A DNA stretch of 64,000 nt from Peteryoungia desertarenae (GCF_005860795.2 NZ_CP058350.1:2324501-2388500); one strand, 5' to 3'. Positions 1 through 10,264 are shown, counted from the stretch's first letter. Translations and numbers: made by a program. Notes: a model not told the origin generated them from the sequence alone.

Positions 1-1812
1 CCGCTTGATCTTGCACCGGAAGAGCGCGTGCTGAAGGCGTTCAAGGAGAAGCTGTCGGTCTTTCAGGTCGACAATTCCCGGGTCATCGGCATTGAATTCT
101 CTTCCAAGGATCCGAAGCTCGCGGCTGCCGTGCCCAATGCCATGACGGATGTCTATCAGCAGCTTCAGAGCGGGGCCAAGCTCGACACGAATTCCGAGGC
201 GGCGCGCTGGTTGGAAACGGAAATCGCCAACCTGCGGGAGAAGGTCCGCGAGGCTGAACAGAAAGTCGCTGAATACCGCTCGGCTTCTGGCCTCCTGCCC
301 ACCAGCGAGACCTCCAGTTTCAGTTCGACCCAGCTTGCCAATATCTCGTCTGAACTCGCACGAGTCCGGGGTGAGCGAGCCAGTGCCGAAGCAACCGCCC
401 AGAATGTTCGCGAAGCCTTGCGGGCAGGGCGGTCGACCGACACGATAGAGGCGATTGCCGGCTCTGAGGCGATCCAGCGACTGAAGACGACGGAATCACA
501 GGTCCAGGCACAGATTTCCGATCTGTCGACGAGCCTTCTGGAAGGTCATCCCCGGATGAAGGCTTTGCGTGCTCAGCTCGCCGGGCTTCGCGCGCAGATT
601 TCTTCCGAATCCACCAAGATTGCCGCAAGCCTCGAAAATCAAGCTGCCATCGCACGTGAGCGAGAAACCCAGTTGATCGCCCAGTTGAACACGGTGAAAG
701 CCGATAGCGCGCGTGCCGGTGAGGATGAGGTGGGGCTGATGGCCCTTGAGCGCGAAGCGACTGCGCAGCGGCAATTGCTTGAGACTTATCTGGCCCGTTA
801 TCGCGAAGCGACCTCCAAGATCAGTGCGGATGCAATTCCTGCCGATGCCCGGGTGATCTCCCGTGCAATCGAGCCCTCTGAGCCGGTCTTTCCAAAGGTT
901 CTGCCGATCACCATCGTTGCGACGCTCGCAACGGGCATCCTGAGCGCGGTCGTCATCATGCTGATGGAACTGTTCAGCGGTCGGGCCTTGAGCCCTCGAA
1001 CGGTGTCGGGCGGTACAGCTCGCCAGAGACTTGAAGAGGACGGGCAGTCGGTGCTGCCGGCGACGCCCTTGATGCCGCCGAAGCGTGCCGAGACCAAAGC
1101 CGCAAGACCGAACGCCGCATTCACGATGCCGGAAGTGGAGGCGGATGAAGACCTCGCGGAGGAAATGGAAGAGCACCTCGATCTCCCGAAGCGTCGCCCG
1201 GCAAGCAAGGATCAGCCCGACCATGAATTCTCCATCCGGTCGGTGGCCAAACACCTTCTGGCGCAGGAAACGCGAATTGCCTTCGTTATATCTCCCTCAG
1301 GGGATGATGGTTCGCTGGCGACGGTCGAGCTTGCGCGGGAGCTCGCAAATCGCGACACCCGCCTTGTGCTCATTGACATGACGGGAACGGCGGCACCATC
1401 GGATGCGATGACAGGAAACCCGGATTTGCCCGGCATTACCGATCTCTTGTGTGGTTCTGCAACTTTTGCCGAGGCGATCCATCCAGACCTTTTGTCGGGT
1501 GCCGACATCATTCCCCAGGGAACGGCCGATATCCGGCAAGCCATGCGTGGCGCGGATCGACTGTCCATGATCGCTGATGCACTTTCAGACGCCTATGACA
1601 TGGTTCTGGTGGAATGCGGTCCCGCCAATGCGCAAGGTGTTGCCAAGCTTTCTCGCAATGACACCCATGAAATCATCCTGTCAGCGCCCAATCCCAGCAC
1701 CGAGGAACTTGAGGACATCATGTTGGCCTTTGAAAAGGTCGGGTATTCGGATCTGGTGCTGATGGCGGACGGCGGCTTTGAACCGGAAAGCGATCACCGC
1801 GACGCGGCGTAA
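1..1812 (+). CDS. Wzz/ExoP-like polysaccharide chain-length protein with degenerate kinase domain (5' partial)
   Basis: The frame is open from base 1, so the true start lies outside the window. The visible part has a long periplasmic coiled-coil region (codons about 60-270), a PxxP-type juxtamembrane segment near codon 290 and one membrane helix (about codons 300-325). This is the layout of GNVR/Wzz proteins that control exopolysaccharide chain length and export at the inner membrane. An acidic linker leads to a cytoplasmic domain (codons about 415-600) that resembles the CpsD/ExoP tyrosine-kinase fold. Its P-loop reads SPSGDDGSLAT with no lysine, the Walker B-like segment is VLVECGP, and there is no C-terminal tyrosine cluster. 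I infer a Wzz-type protein whose kinase half is inactive. Confidence 0.82.
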   Translation, partial: PLDLAPEERVLKAFKEKLSVFQVDNSRVIGIEFSSKDPKLAAAVPNAMTDVYQQLQSGAKLDTNSEAARWLETEIANLREKVREAEQKVAEYRSASGLLPTSETSSFSSTQLANISSELARVRGERASAEATAQNVREALRAGRSTDTIEAIAGSEAIQRLKTTESQVQAQISDLSTSLLEGHPRMKALRAQLAGLRAQISSESTKIAASLENQAAIARERETQLIAQLNTVKADSARAGEDEVGLMALEREATAQRQLLETYLARYREATSKISADAIPADARVISRAIEPSEPVFPKVLPITIVATLATGILSAVVIMLMELFSGRALSPRTVSGGTARQRLEEDGQSVLPATPLMPPKRAETKAARPNAAFTMPEVEADEDLAEEMEEHLDLPKRRPASKDQPDHEFSIRSVAKHLLAQETRIAFVISPSGDDGSLATVELARELANRDTRLVLIDMTGTAAPSDAMTGNPDLPGITDLLCGSATFAEAIHPDLLSGADIIPQGTADIRQAMRGADRLSMIADALSDAYDMVLVECGPANAQGVAKLSRNDTHEIILSAPNPSTEELEDIMLAFEKVGYSDLVLMADGGFEPESDHRDAA

Positions 1813-1836
1813 TCGTCGGCTCGCTTTCGCTTGCGA

Positions 1837-3072
1837 TCAGTCCTCTGGCGCCTCAACGGTGGAATTCCGTTTCGCCTTTCCGGCCCTCAGTCGCTGGATG
1901 AAGGCATAGAGCTTGGGATTGCCCTTGATCAGCGCCTTTGTTTTCGTGGTGAGCTTCAAGGCCAGGGCCGCAAGCTGACCCTTTGCATTGATCGGCAGGA
2001 CAATATCGTGGTGCACCGTCTCGATATTGCACCAGCTTCTCTTGTAATCCTGGTCACCGATACCGAAGTCGAACAGCGACTGACCATCAGCGCTCTCTTG
2101 TTCGATCATGAGCCAGAAGAGCAATTCGCCCGGACTTGCCTCGGGCAGGCAGTCGGGCTCGATCGAGCCGAACTGGCAGATCACATGATCTCCCTTGCGC
2201 GATAATCCACTGATTGCAGCGATCTGGTGCTCCCCGCCGAGATTGAGGCGCAGGGCGTGAAGCTCCAGCGGAATATTTGAACCGCCGCGATCGGCCTCCA
2301 GCAACAAGTGAAAGAATGCCTGCGTTTCGGCGGCCTGGAACACATCCGGCAGCCCCAAGGCCTCGAAGCGCTTCCGCTTTTGCTCAAAGAAGAGGTCCAG
2401 GAGAACCTGCTTTTCGATCGCTTCCTTCGGCTTGACATGCTCGAATGTCCCGACCGCCTCGATCTTGCGAAGCTGGGTCCGATATTTCTTGCGTCGACGC
2501 TTGGCATTGAGCGGCGCGATGGTCTCTTCCATCGTGGGCCGAAGTTCCAGCTGAAAAGCGTGGTTTTGATTTTCCACGCTATCGAGACCGGCAAAAGGAT
2601 GCTGAACGCCGCGCCAACGGAGCGGGACATTCGAGAGCCAGATCAGATCCGCAACATCCTTGACTGCATTCCTCAGGGCCGCAGCCAGTTCTTTCCGATC
2701 CAGAGCCGCAAGCTCTCTGCGGTGCCTTGAGGCGATCAGCCCGGTGTTAATGTTGCTGAACTCGCTGCCCATGAATTGTGCCTTGCGCACGGGTCCATCC
2801 TGGCGGATTTCCAGAGGGAGCAGAAAGGCCGTTTCCTGACCCATGCAGCCTTCAAGAATGGCAACTGGTCGATGATGCGTAAATTCCCAGGCGCGGCACC
2901 AGTCATAGCCCTGATGCAGGGAGTTGAGCGGATCGGCTTCAAGCAGTCGCCAAATTGTCTCGACCGATGCCATGTCGGAATGCAGTTTCATCGTCATCGA
3001 ACCGAAACCGCCTTGCGACCGGTGATGAGTTAGGTTTCCCGCGTCATCGGATTGCTGCAAGGTCTCCTGCAA
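1837..3072 (-). CDS. CelD/BcsL-like GNAT-family acyltransferase
   Basis: The 411-residue protein resembles the CelD/BioF2-like acetyltransferase family, with the N-terminal signature SLHQGYDWCRAW and a C-terminal GNAT-like half ending in FGIGDQDYKRSW. Family members are linked to cellulose or exopolysaccharide modification, but the substrate is not evident here. It converges on the Wzz-like gene, which supports a role in surface polysaccharide. The long form starts at TTG 3072, preceded by AGGAG. ATG codons at 2997 and 2991 are alternatives that fit the usual family N-terminus, so the start is uncertain. Confidence 0.75.
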   Translation of the reverse strand: MQETLQQSDDAGNLTHHRSQGGFGSMTMKLHSDMASVETIWRLLEADPLNSLHQGYDWCRAWEFTHHRPVAILEGCMGQETAFLLPLEIRQDGPVRKAQFMGSEFSNINTGLIASRHRRELAALDRKELAAALRNAVKDVADLIWLSNVPLRWRGVQHPFAGLDSVENQNHAFQLELRPTMEETIAPLNAKRRRKKYRTQLRKIEAVGTFEHVKPKEAIEKQVLLDLFFEQKRKRFEALGLPDVFQAAETQAFFHLLLEADRGGSNIPLELHALRLNLGGEHQIAAISGLSRKGDHVICQFGSIEPDCLPEASPGELLFWLMIEQESADGQSLFDFGIGDQDYKRSWCNIETVHHDIVLPINAKGQLAALALKLTTKTKALIKGNPKLYAFIQRLRAGKAKRNSTVEAPED

Positions 3073-3196
3073 GCCTCACTCCTGATTCTGGATAGGTTCG
3101 TGCATGATAGACCGGCTCGGTGCAGAATGTCTCGCAAACCGCCAGCGCTTCAGCCAAAATTGAACGCAAAGATCCAGCGGAGAAGCACGGTCTGCG

Positions 3197-3406
3197 TCAG
3201 CGACGCTTGGGGCCCGCCATCCATTTGATGACCAGCATTGCCGGTATGACCCAAAGCAGGCCGGAAAACAGGAAGTAGAGAAGATGCACCCACCATTCAG
3301 CCTCGGCCAGTGTTGCCGTGGCAATCGCCGTTGCAGCGATGGCATAAATGGACACGATCACGATGATCGCAATGGTTCCGATGAATGAGCGCAGTGTGGG
3401 GCGCAT
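3197..3406 (-). CDS. DUF2842 small membrane protein
   Basis: This is a 69-residue protein with two predicted membrane helices (about residues 8-32 and 40-62). It has the DUF2842 pattern: an MRPTLRSFIGT start and a GLLWVIPAMLVIKWM second helix. The function is unknown. It is divergent from ctaA across about 125 bp. Confidence 0.85.
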   Translation of the reverse strand: MRPTLRSFIGTIAIIVIVSIYAIAATAIATATLAEAEWWVHLLYFLFSGLLWVIPAMLVIKWMAGPKRR

Positions 3407-3531
3407 CTGTGAGCCTCTTATTGTGCATCCCGGTTCCGCCGAACCATGGACGCGACCGCTTGCCGCAAACGAGCGGGCTTGTTTTGCACGCTATCCTGAT
3501 GCAAATCAACGGTTCACAAGAGGATTGACGA

Positions 3532-4632
3532 ATGACAACTGCCCTGACCGACAGCGAACTTGGTGTTCGCAGAGACACCGACCGTGTGGAAGCCAACCGC
3601 CGTGCGATCCGCATCTGGCTTGGCGTGGTTCTGTTCACGCTGTTCTGTCTTGTGCTTGTCGGGGGTGCGACGCGCCTGACCGATTCCGGCCTGTCGATCA
3701 CGGAATGGAAGCCGATCCACGGGGTCATTCCGCCGCTGACCGTGCAGGAGTGGGAAGAAGAGCTCGAACTCTACCGACAAATCCCGGAATATCAGCAGAT
3801 TAACAAGGGAATGAGCCTGGAAGAGTTCAAGGTCATCTTCTGGTGGGAATGGGGTCATCGCTTCCTGGCGCGCATCATTGGTCTCGTTTTTGCGATCCCG
3901 CTTGCCTATTTCTGGGTGACCGGGCGCATCGAAAAGCAGCTCAAACTGCCGCTCCTCGGTATCCTCGCGCTCGGTGGTCTGCAGGGCTTTATCGGTTGGT
4001 GGATGGTCTCGTCCGGGCTCACCCAGCGCGTCGATGTGTCTCAGTATCGGCTGGCCACGCATTTGCTGATGGCATGCTTCATCTTCGCAAGTTGTCTGTG
4101 GATCATGCGCGGACTGGCGAGGCATAGCGACGAGCCGGCGCCAGCCGCTTCTTCGCAGCGCTTTGCGGGTATTCTCGTGTTCCTGATCTTCTTCCAGATC
4201 TATCTTGGCGCGCTGGTGGCGGGTCTCGATGCCGGTTTCGCCTTCAATACATGGCCACTGATGGATGGAGCCTTGATCCCGGGTGACCTCTTTGCCCAGT
4301 CACCGGCCTGGCTGAACCTCTTCGAGAATCCCAAGACCGTTCAGTTTGTCCACCGCATCGGGGCCTATGTCCTCTTGGCAGCCGTGCTCTACCATATGAT
4401 CCATTCGCTGCGGGCCGGCGCGAAGACAACGCATGCCCGCCGCAGTGTCGTACTCTTCGTTTTGGTCTGCGTTCAGGCGATGATCGGTATCATTACGCTG
4501 GTCATGCAGGTTCCGATCTTCTGGGGCGTTGTGCATCAGGGTGCGGCGCTTGTCGTGCTGGGCTTCGCCATTGCGCACTGGCGCGGGTTCTATGGCGAAA
4601 TCCCGCCACAGCCCGACTCGATCCGGGCCTGA
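3532..4632 (+). CDS. ctaA: Heme A synthase CtaA (COX15 type)
   Basis: CtaA oxidises the C8 methyl of heme O to a formyl group, giving heme A for aa3-type cytochrome oxidase in the inner membrane. The 366 residues hold about eight membrane helices in two homologous halves. Conserved heme-ligand histidines are visible in [28 protein letters not shown] and [10 protein letters not shown], and the first helix is followed by [16 protein letters not shown]. This is the usual length for the alphaproteobacterial form. AGAGGA precedes ATG 3532 at good spacing. Confidence 0.96.
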   Translation: MTTALTDSELGVRRDTDRVEANRRAIRIWLGVVLFTLFCLVLVGGATRLTDSGLSITEWKPIHGVIPPLTVQEWEEELELYRQIPEYQQINKGMSLEEFKVIFWWEWGHRFLARIIGLVFAIPLAYFWVTGRIEKQLKLPLLGILALGGLQGFIGWWMVSSGLTQRVDVSQYRLATHLLMACFIFASCLWIMRGLARHSDEPAPAASSQRFAGILVFLIFFQIYLGALVAGLDAGFAFNTWPLMDGALIPGDLFAQSPAWLNLFENPKTVQFVHRIGAYVLLAAVLYHMIHSLRAGAKTTHARRSVVLFVLVCVQAMIGIITLVMQVPIFWGVVHQGAALVVLGFAIAHWRGFYGEIPPQPDSIRA

Positions 4633-4638
4633 GCAGGA

Positions 4639-5463
4639 CTATGCGAATCGGAAACCGGAATAGGGTTTGCCGAGAAACTCGGTCTTGAAGATACATCTGC
4701 CGGCATCTGGGCCGGCAGCGCCTACCGCGACAAACAGCGGTGCAAGATGATCATGGTCGGGCACGTGGCAGGCAAGCGCATCGGGATTCTGATCCCAAGA
4801 GGCCAAAGCTGCAGCGCGCGCATTCACGTCCTCGGTCTCGACAGCCTCGGTCAGCCAGTTATCGAAACGGATGGCCTGCCCGATATGGGCAGGCTCGGCC
4901 CGGCGAAACTGCGGCATGTTGTGATAGGTCATGCCGGACGCGATGATAAGCACCTCTTCATCGCGCAGAGGTTCAAGTGCCCGGCCAATTGCTAGATGGC
5001 TTTCGGCATCCAGCGTATTCTTTAGCGAAATCATGGTAATCGGCACATCCGCATCCGGATAGATCAACATCAGCGGCACGAAGACGCCATGGTCAAACCC
5101 TCGCTGTGCATCTTCCGCGCTCTCAATACCGGCGTCTTGAAGGAGTTCTCGGGCGCGTGCCGCCAGAGCCAGAGAGTTCGGCGCCGGATAGGAAAGCTCA
5201 TAGGTGTGGGTAGGGAAGTTGTAATAATCAAAGAGCATGGGCGGTCTGGGCGCAGTACTGACCGTCGGAACTGCCTCCTTCTCCCAATGACCCGAGACGA
5301 TCAGAACAGCCTTCGGCCTTCGACCGATCTCCCCATCCAGCCCCCGAAGAAACGCTCCAAGCTCATCCCAGGGCCCCTTGCCCTCAGCATTCTTCGGAAA
5401 ATCCATGAACGGCCATGGGCCTCCACCGTGAGGGATGAAGTAGACGGGGAAACGAGCTGCCAT
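4639..5463 (-). CDS. DODA-type (class III) extradiol ring-cleavage dioxygenase
   Basis: The protein is a LigB/YgiD-type dioxygenase, a non-heme Fe(II) or Zn enzyme family that includes 4,5-DOPA dioxygenase. Metal-ligand candidates are the His in FIPHGGGPWPFM near the N-terminus, the His in SGHWE, and FDHGVFVPLM. A PDHDHLAPLFVAVGAAG block lies near the C-terminus. I chose ATG 5463 (274 residues) because AAAGGTG sits directly upstream; a longer frame to 5535 has no comparable site. It converges on ctaA with 6 bp between stop codons. The substrate is unknown. Confidence 0.88.
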   Translation of the reverse strand: MAARFPVYFIPHGGGPWPFMDFPKNAEGKGPWDELGAFLRGLDGEIGRRPKAVLIVSGHWEKEAVPTVSTAPRPPMLFDYYNFPTHTYELSYPAPNSLALAARARELLQDAGIESAEDAQRGFDHGVFVPLMLIYPDADVPITMISLKNTLDAESHLAIGRALEPLRDEEVLIIASGMTYHNMPQFRRAEPAHIGQAIRFDNWLTEAVETEDVNARAAALASWDQNPDALACHVPDHDHLAPLFVAVGAAGPDAGRCIFKTEFLGKPYSGFRFA

Positions 5464-5589
5464 GGTTGCACCTTTCAAGTTTGGCGCACCATAACAACAG
5501 CCTGCGGGACTGGCGATCCAGCGTGCAAAAGACAATTCGTCAAGGAACAGTGAACAGCGCGTAACGGGCCGCCGGATGGCCGGATGAAC

Positions 5590-6522
5590 TCACGCCGACA
5601 GCATCAGGTCCATGTTCTGCACGGCCGCTCCCGACGCACCCTTGCCGAGGTTGTCGAGGAGGGCGACCAGATTGACATGCGCGCCACCCGGCGTGCCGAA
5701 GACGAAGAGCTTCATCGTGTCCTGGCCCGCCAGTTCCTCAGCATCAATCCGCGGCAGCTTGGCGCTTTCGGCCAGCGGAACGACGCTGACAATGTCCTGG
5801 CCGGCATAATGAGCGACGAGTGCCGCATGGATGCTCTCGACCGTCGCGCCGCCGCCGATATCCTCCAGGAAGAGCGGCACCTGAACGATCATGCCTTGCG
5901 GGAAGCGACCGACGGAAGGAGCAAAGAGTGGCGCACGATCGAGCAGGCCATGGGTCTGCATTTCCGGCACATGCTTATGCTTCATCGTCAGGCCGTAGAG
6001 GAAGTTGTTTGCGGCCAGATGTTCGGGATGGGTCTTGTCCTCCATCTGCGCAATCAGCTGCTTGCCACCGCCGGTATAGCCGGAGACAGCATTGACCGAC
6101 ACCGGATAGCCATCCGGCAGAATGCCGGCGGCACGCAGCGGCCGGATGAGGCCGATCGCACCGGTCGGATAGCAGCCCGGATTGGAGACGTAGCGTGCGG
6201 ACCGAATCTTCGCCTTCTGCGCCTTGTCCATTTCGGCAAAACCATAGGCCCAGTCCGGATGCACCCGGAATGCCGTGGAGGCATCCAGCAGGCGGACATT
6301 GTTGTTCGCTGCCGTCATCTCATAGGCCTGCTTCGACGCATCGTCCGGCAGGCAGAGAATGGCGATATCGGCGCTGTTGAGCATGTCCTCGCGCATCTTC
6401 TCATTCCGCCGCTCCGCTTCCGGGATCGACAGCAGTTCAAGATCACGGCGATCAGCCAGGCGCGTGCGGATCTGCAGACCCGTGGTGCCGTGTTCGCCGT
6501 CGATGAAGATCTTCGCTGCCAT
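5590..6522 (-). CDS. argC: N-acetyl-gamma-glutamyl-phosphate reductase, type 2
   Basis: ArgC performs the NADPH-dependent reduction of N-acetylglutamyl phosphate to the semialdehyde in arginine biosynthesis. At 310 residues it is the short type 2 form. The catalytic cysteine is in [12 protein letters not shown], and the N-terminus carries [17 protein letters not shown]. It lies downstream of speB on the same strand with about 70 bp between them, so arginine synthesis and agmatine breakdown genes are adjacent. Confidence 0.96.
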   Translation of the reverse strand: MAAKIFIDGEHGTTGLQIRTRLADRRDLELLSIPEAERRNEKMREDMLNSADIAILCLPDDASKQAYEMTAANNNVRLLDASTAFRVHPDWAYGFAEMDKAQKAKIRSARYVSNPGCYPTGAIGLIRPLRAAGILPDGYPVSVNAVSGYTGGGKQLIAQMEDKTHPEHLAANNFLYGLTMKHKHVPEMQTHGLLDRAPLFAPSVGRFPQGMIVQVPLFLEDIGGGATVESIHAALVAHYAGQDIVSVVPLAESAKLPRIDAEELAGQDTMKLFVFGTPGGAHVNLVALLDNLGKGASGAAVQNMDLMLSA

Positions 6523-6590
6523 TTGTCTAGTCCCGTCAGTGATTTGGATGAGAATGCGGAATCTGTTTGTGAATGTGGAGGGTGAATGTG

Positions 6591-7544
6591 TCAGGCGCGT
6601 GTTGCAAGTTTTTCCGCGCGTAAGCCCAGCATATACATAGCAACGGTTGCCCCGGCAATGGCGGTGATATCGGCGTGGTCATAGGCCGGCGCGACCTCGA
6701 CGATGTCGGAGCCCCGGATGTCGAGGGCCCCCAACTTGCGCAGCACCGACAGCATCTTGGCCGACGAAGGTCCGCCCGCGACGGGTGTGCCGGTGCCGGG
6801 GGCATAGGCCGGGTCCAGGCAATCGATGTCGAATGTCAGATAGGTTGGGGCGGTGCCGACATGCGAGAGGATCGCGTCAGCGATGGCCTGAGCGCCCATG
6901 TCCTCGACCTCGTAGCCTGGGATGATATTGATGCTGAAATCCTCCGGCGCTTCCGTGCGGATGCCGATCTGGATCGATCTGGTCGGGTCGATGACACCTT
7001 CGCGCACGGCGCGGCCGACGAAGGAGCCATGGTCGATCCGCTGGCCGTCATCGTCCCATGTGTCCTGATGCGCATCGAAATGCACGAGCGCCAGCGGCCC
7101 ATGCTTCGCCGCATGGGCCTTGAGCAGCGGCCAGGTGACGAAGTGGTCGCCGCCGAGACCGAGCAGATAGGCGCCCGATGCGATAATCCGGGCTGCTTCC
7201 TGTTCGATCAGGGCAGGGGTGTTTTGATGATTACCGTAGTCGAGCAGCACATCGCCATAGTCGATGACGGCCATCTGCTCGAAGAGGTCGCGGGCAAAGG
7301 GATATTGCGGGTCGTTGTCGAAGATCGCCGAGGCGCGCCGGATCGCCTGCGGCCCGAAACGGGCGCCGGGCCGGTTGGAGACGGCGGCGTCGAAGGGAAT
7401 GCCGAGTACGACCGCATCGACGTCGGTCAGATCCTTGGAGTACTTGCGCCGCATGAAGGAGAGCACGCCGGCATAGGTCGGGTCCGACGCGGCGCCACGG
7501 ATGGCCTTGGCGGTAAAGGCGTTATCGATCGATTTGCTGGCCAT
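6591..7544 (-). CDS. speB: Agmatinase (ureohydrolase)
   Basis: The protein hydrolyses agmatine to putrescine and urea using a binuclear Mn site. The three ureohydrolase signatures are present: [20 protein letters not shown] and [20 protein letters not shown]. The C-terminal [16 protein letters not shown] block is typical of SpeB and separates it from arginase. The length of 317 residues is normal. It starts 9 bp downstream of the stop of the monooxygenase-like gene, suggesting co-transcription with the genes on either side. Confidence 0.95.
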   Translation of the reverse strand: MASKSIDNAFTAKAIRGAASDPTYAGVLSFMRRKYSKDLTDVDAVVLGIPFDAAVSNRPGARFGPQAIRRASAIFDNDPQYPFARDLFEQMAVIDYGDVLLDYGNHQNTPALIEQEAARIIASGAYLLGLGGDHFVTWPLLKAHAAKHGPLALVHFDAHQDTWDDDGQRIDHGSFVGRAVREGVIDPTRSIQIGIRTEAPEDFSINIIPGYEVEDMGAQAIADAILSHVGTAPTYLTFDIDCLDPAYAPGTGTPVAGGPSSAKMLSVLRKLGALDIRGSDIVEVAPAYDHADITAIAGATVAMYMLGLRAEKLATRA

Positions 7545-7553
7545 GATGCCCCC

Positions 7554-7892
7554 TCAGTCTTCTCTTTTGATGTCATAGGCCCGTTCGACCTTGGCCACGA
7601 TCACCCGATAGTCTTCATACCACCGTTCGCGCCCAAGTCTCTGGGCTGCCTGATGCGAAACAACAGCCTTCCAGGCGAGGATACTGGCCTCATCTGTCCA
7701 ATAGGAGTTGGTGATCCCGAACCCATCCGCACCGCGCACGCTCTCCATGCCCAGAAATCCGGGTTGCTGTTTCGCCAGTGCGACCATGCTTTCGGCCATG
7801 GCGCCATAGCCATCGTCGCCGGCGGTTCGCTGCGATGAAAAACAGACAACGAAACAAGGAGGCTCGGGAAGCTTGGTGATTTCGGATGCCAT
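7554..7892 (-). CDS. Antibiotic biosynthesis monooxygenase (ABM)-domain protein
   Basis: This is a 112-residue single-domain protein of the ABM/dimeric alpha-beta barrel fold. The hallmarks are QPGFLGMESVR near residue 43 and a tryptophan-rich stretch SYWTDEASILAWK. Such proteins include small monooxygenases and many of unknown role. The longer frame up to 8048 runs back through the rpsI terminator, so ATG 7892 is the likely start. It sits between rpsI and speB. Confidence 0.82.
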   Translation of the reverse strand: MASEITKLPEPPCFVVCFSSQRTAGDDGYGAMAESMVALAKQQPGFLGMESVRGADGFGITNSYWTDEASILAWKAVVSHQAAQRLGRERWYEDYRVIVAKVERAYDIKRED

Positions 7893-7927
7893 GCTCGGAA
7901 CCGCAAAATGTGGAGAGTCTGAAAACG

Positions 7928-7953
7928 AAAAAAGGCGGAGCCGAAGCCCCGCC
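7928..7953 (-). terminator. Rho-independent terminator after rpsI
   Basis: Read on the minus strand, GGCGGGGC and GCTCCGCC form a stem around a TTCG tetraloop, followed directly by a run of six T. It lies 28 bp past the rpsI stop and separates the ribosomal operon from the ABM gene. Confidence 0.88.
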
Positions 7954-7980
7954 TGATTTCCGTCTCCGGTAATCCAGCGA

Positions 7981-8445
7981 TTAACGCTTGGAGAACTGGA
8001 ACGAACGGCGGGCCTTGGCCTTACCGTACTTCTTACGCTCGACCACACGGCTGTCGCGGGTCAGGAAGCCACCCTTCTTCAGAACCGAGCGCAGGCCCGG
8101 CTCGAAGTAGGTCATGGCCTTGGACAGACCGTGACGAACGGCACCAGCCTGACCGGACAGACCACCGCCGTGAACGGTAGCGACGATGTCGAACTGACCA
8201 TCGCGAGCCGCTGCAACGATCGGCTGCTGCAGGATCATCTGCAGGACCGGACGGGCGAAGTAGGCGCGGAATTCCTTGCCGTTGATCGTGATCTTGCCGG
8301 AGCCCGGCTTGACCCAGACGCGGGCTACAGCGTTCTTGCGCTTGCCGGTGGCGTAGGAGCGACCCAGCGAGTCGACCTTACGGACGTGAGCCGGAGCTGC
8401 GTCCTGTGCCGGGGCAAGGTCCTTCAGGGAAGAAAGATCGGCCAT
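7981..8445 (-). CDS. rpsI: 30S ribosomal protein S9
   Basis: S9 is a component of the 30S subunit head, with its C-terminal tail reaching the P-site tRNA. The 154-residue protein has the S9 core ([26 protein letters not shown]) and the conserved basic tail ending [11 protein letters not shown]. An alanine-rich N-terminal extension of about 25 residues is common in alphaproteobacteria. It starts 2 nt after the rplM stop, and AAGGAG inside the end of rplM acts as its ribosome binding site. Confidence 0.98.
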   Translation of the reverse strand: MADLSSLKDLAPAQDAAPAHVRKVDSLGRSYATGKRKNAVARVWVKPGSGKITINGKEFRAYFARPVLQMILQQPIVAAARDGQFDIVATVHGGGLSGQAGAVRHGLSKAMTYFEPGLRSVLKKGGFLTRDSRVVERKKYGKAKARRSFQFSKR

Positions 8446-8447
8446 TC

Positions 8448-8912
8448 TTAGGCGCTCCTTGTGTTCTTCTTGCTCAGCTTGGCGACGTCGAGAGCGACGG
8501 GCTGCTGGGCTTCATGCGGATGGGCTGCGCCGGCATAGACGCGCAGATTCTTCATCTGGCGACGGCCAAGCGGACCGCGCGGGATCATGCGCTCGACGGC
8601 CTTCTCGAGAACGCGCTCCGGGAAGCGGCCTTCGATGATCTGGCGAGCCGTACGCTCCTTGATGCCGCCCGGATAACCGGTGTGCCAGAAGTACTTCTTG
8701 TCGGTATACTTCTTGCCGGTCAGGACAACCTTCTCGGCGTTGATTACGATGACATTGTCACCATCGTCAACATGGGGGGTATAGGTGGCCTTGTGCTTGC
8801 CGCGCAGGTGCGTGGCGATGATGGTGGCGAGGCGACCAACAACGAGGCCTTCGGCGTCGATGATGATCCACTTCTTCTCCACCTCTGCAGGCTTCTGAAC
8901 GAAGGTAGACAT
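8448..8912 (-). CDS. rplM: 50S ribosomal protein L13
   Basis: L13 is a 50S assembly protein. The 154 residues carry the family blocks [27 protein letters not shown] and GMLPRGPLG-like [18 protein letters not shown] chose ATG 8912 because it gives the normal N-terminus ([15 protein letters not shown]); the open frame extends to 9065 but those residues do not match the family. It is the first gene of a tight rplM-rpsI operon. Confidence 0.98.
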   Translation of the reverse strand: MSTFVQKPAEVEKKWIIIDAEGLVVGRLATIIATHLRGKHKATYTPHVDDGDNVIVINAEKVVLTGKKYTDKKYFWHTGYPGGIKERTARQIIEGRFPERVLEKAVERMIPRGPLGRRQMKNLRVYAGAAHPHEAQQPVALDVAKLSKKNTRSA

Positions 8913-9279
8913 TGAGGTCTCTTTCATTGTGGTCCCGACTGGCCGATAGGGCCGTGCGGGCGTTTCTTGTTGCTTGTTTCCGGCTGCTCTGGCAGCAGAA
9001 AATATGATTGCAGCCCGGGGACTGAAATCTGCCGGGTGTATAAGGCGCCGGCTCGCCACCGTCAAGGTCGCCGGAATGGTGGGTGTCGAAAAGAAGCAAG
9101 CAAAAACAACAGCTTGAATATGTGGTAATATTTTACCGCATCGACGGCTTCCAATTTGGGCTCACTGTTTGCCTTTCTGGGGATGGAATTGACGACCGCC
9201 AAGCCGTCATTTGCACTTTTGCATGCGTTGGCAGAGAGTATCGGACAGATTGATTGTGGACGGGAGAAGGAGTGTTGCG

Positions 9280-10110
9280 ATGGCCGAGGTTGTGAGTTTT
9301 CGCATGGATGGATCCGATCGCGGGGAGGGCCCGGTGTTGATGGAGCGGCGCGACGGCGCCTTGCGCCTCACGCTGAACTCACCTCCAACCAATTCTCTGT
9401 CCATCGCGGTCATGGAGCAGTTGCATGCTGGCCTGCGCCTGGCGGAGGAAGACGCCTCGATCAGACTCGTGGTGATTGCGTCGACCGGAAAGGTCTTTTC
9501 AGCCGGCCATGATCTCAAGGAACTGACAGCCCATCGCAGCGATGACGATGGTGGCCGCGCCTTTTATGAGCGCAGCATGCGGCTTTGTGCCGATCTGATG
9601 CTGGCGATCACGCGCCTCCCGAAGCCGGTCATCGCCGAAGTCGACGGTCTTGCAACTGCGGCAGGCTGTCAGCTGGTGGCAAGCTGCGATCTGGCGATCT
9701 GTACAGATACGGCCACATTCTGCACGCCGGGCGTCAATATCGGCCTTTTCTGCTCTACGCCAATGGTGGCCCTGTCGCGCGCGACCCATCGCAAGCAGGC
9801 CATGGAAATGCTGCTGACCGGGGAAACGATCGATGCCTCGACAGCCAAGGAATTCGGTCTCGTGAACCGGATAGTCCCCAAGCAATATCTCGATCAGGTG
9901 ATCGCCAAATATGCCTCGGTGATTGCAGCCAAATCGCCTCTGACGCTGACCATCGGCAAGGAAGCCTTCTATCATCAGATCGAACTGCCGGTATCCGAAG
10001 CCTATGACTATGCCATTCGGGTCATGGTCGAAAACATGATGGCGAAGGATGCAAAAGAGGGTATCGGCGCCTTTCTGGAAAAGCGTCACCCCGTCTGGAC
10101 GGGAGAGTAG
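9280..10110 (+). CDS. Enoyl-CoA hydratase/isomerase family protein
   Basis: This 276-residue crotonase-fold protein has the CoA/oxyanion-hole segments KVFSAGHDLKEL and AEVDGLATAAGCQLVASCDL. It looks closest to the ECHDC3-like group, whose reaction is not settled. The second catalytic glutamate expected in true hydratases falls in VNIGLFCSTPM, where no Glu is visible, so classical hydratase activity is doubtful. ATG 9280 is preceded by GGAGAAGGAG. It is divergent from rplM. Confidence 0.85.
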   Translation: MAEVVSFRMDGSDRGEGPVLMERRDGALRLTLNSPPTNSLSIAVMEQLHAGLRLAEEDASIRLVVIASTGKVFSAGHDLKELTAHRSDDDGGRAFYERSMRLCADLMLAITRLPKPVIAEVDGLATAAGCQLVASCDLAICTDTATFCTPGVNIGLFCSTPMVALSRATHRKQAMEMLLTGETIDASTAKEFGLVNRIVPKQYLDQVIAKYASVIAAKSPLTLTIGKEAFYHQIELPVSEAYDYAIRVMVENMMAKDAKEGIGAFLEKRHPVWTGE

Positions 10111-10264
10111 TCTGAGCTCTGGTCCTGTTGCAGAACAAGATGTATCTCCTTGATCTTGGCGTGAAGCGGGGGTTTTGAGCGATCATCCTCATTTGGGCAT
10201 TTTTTTGTGTCCTGCTAATGTTAGGCGGAACGTAATTAGAACATGCTGAATACATAAGAAGATT

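Noticed and set aside
5584-6585. 333-codon open frame antisense to argC
   Set aside because: It is a mirror frame of argC; no motif is recognisable.
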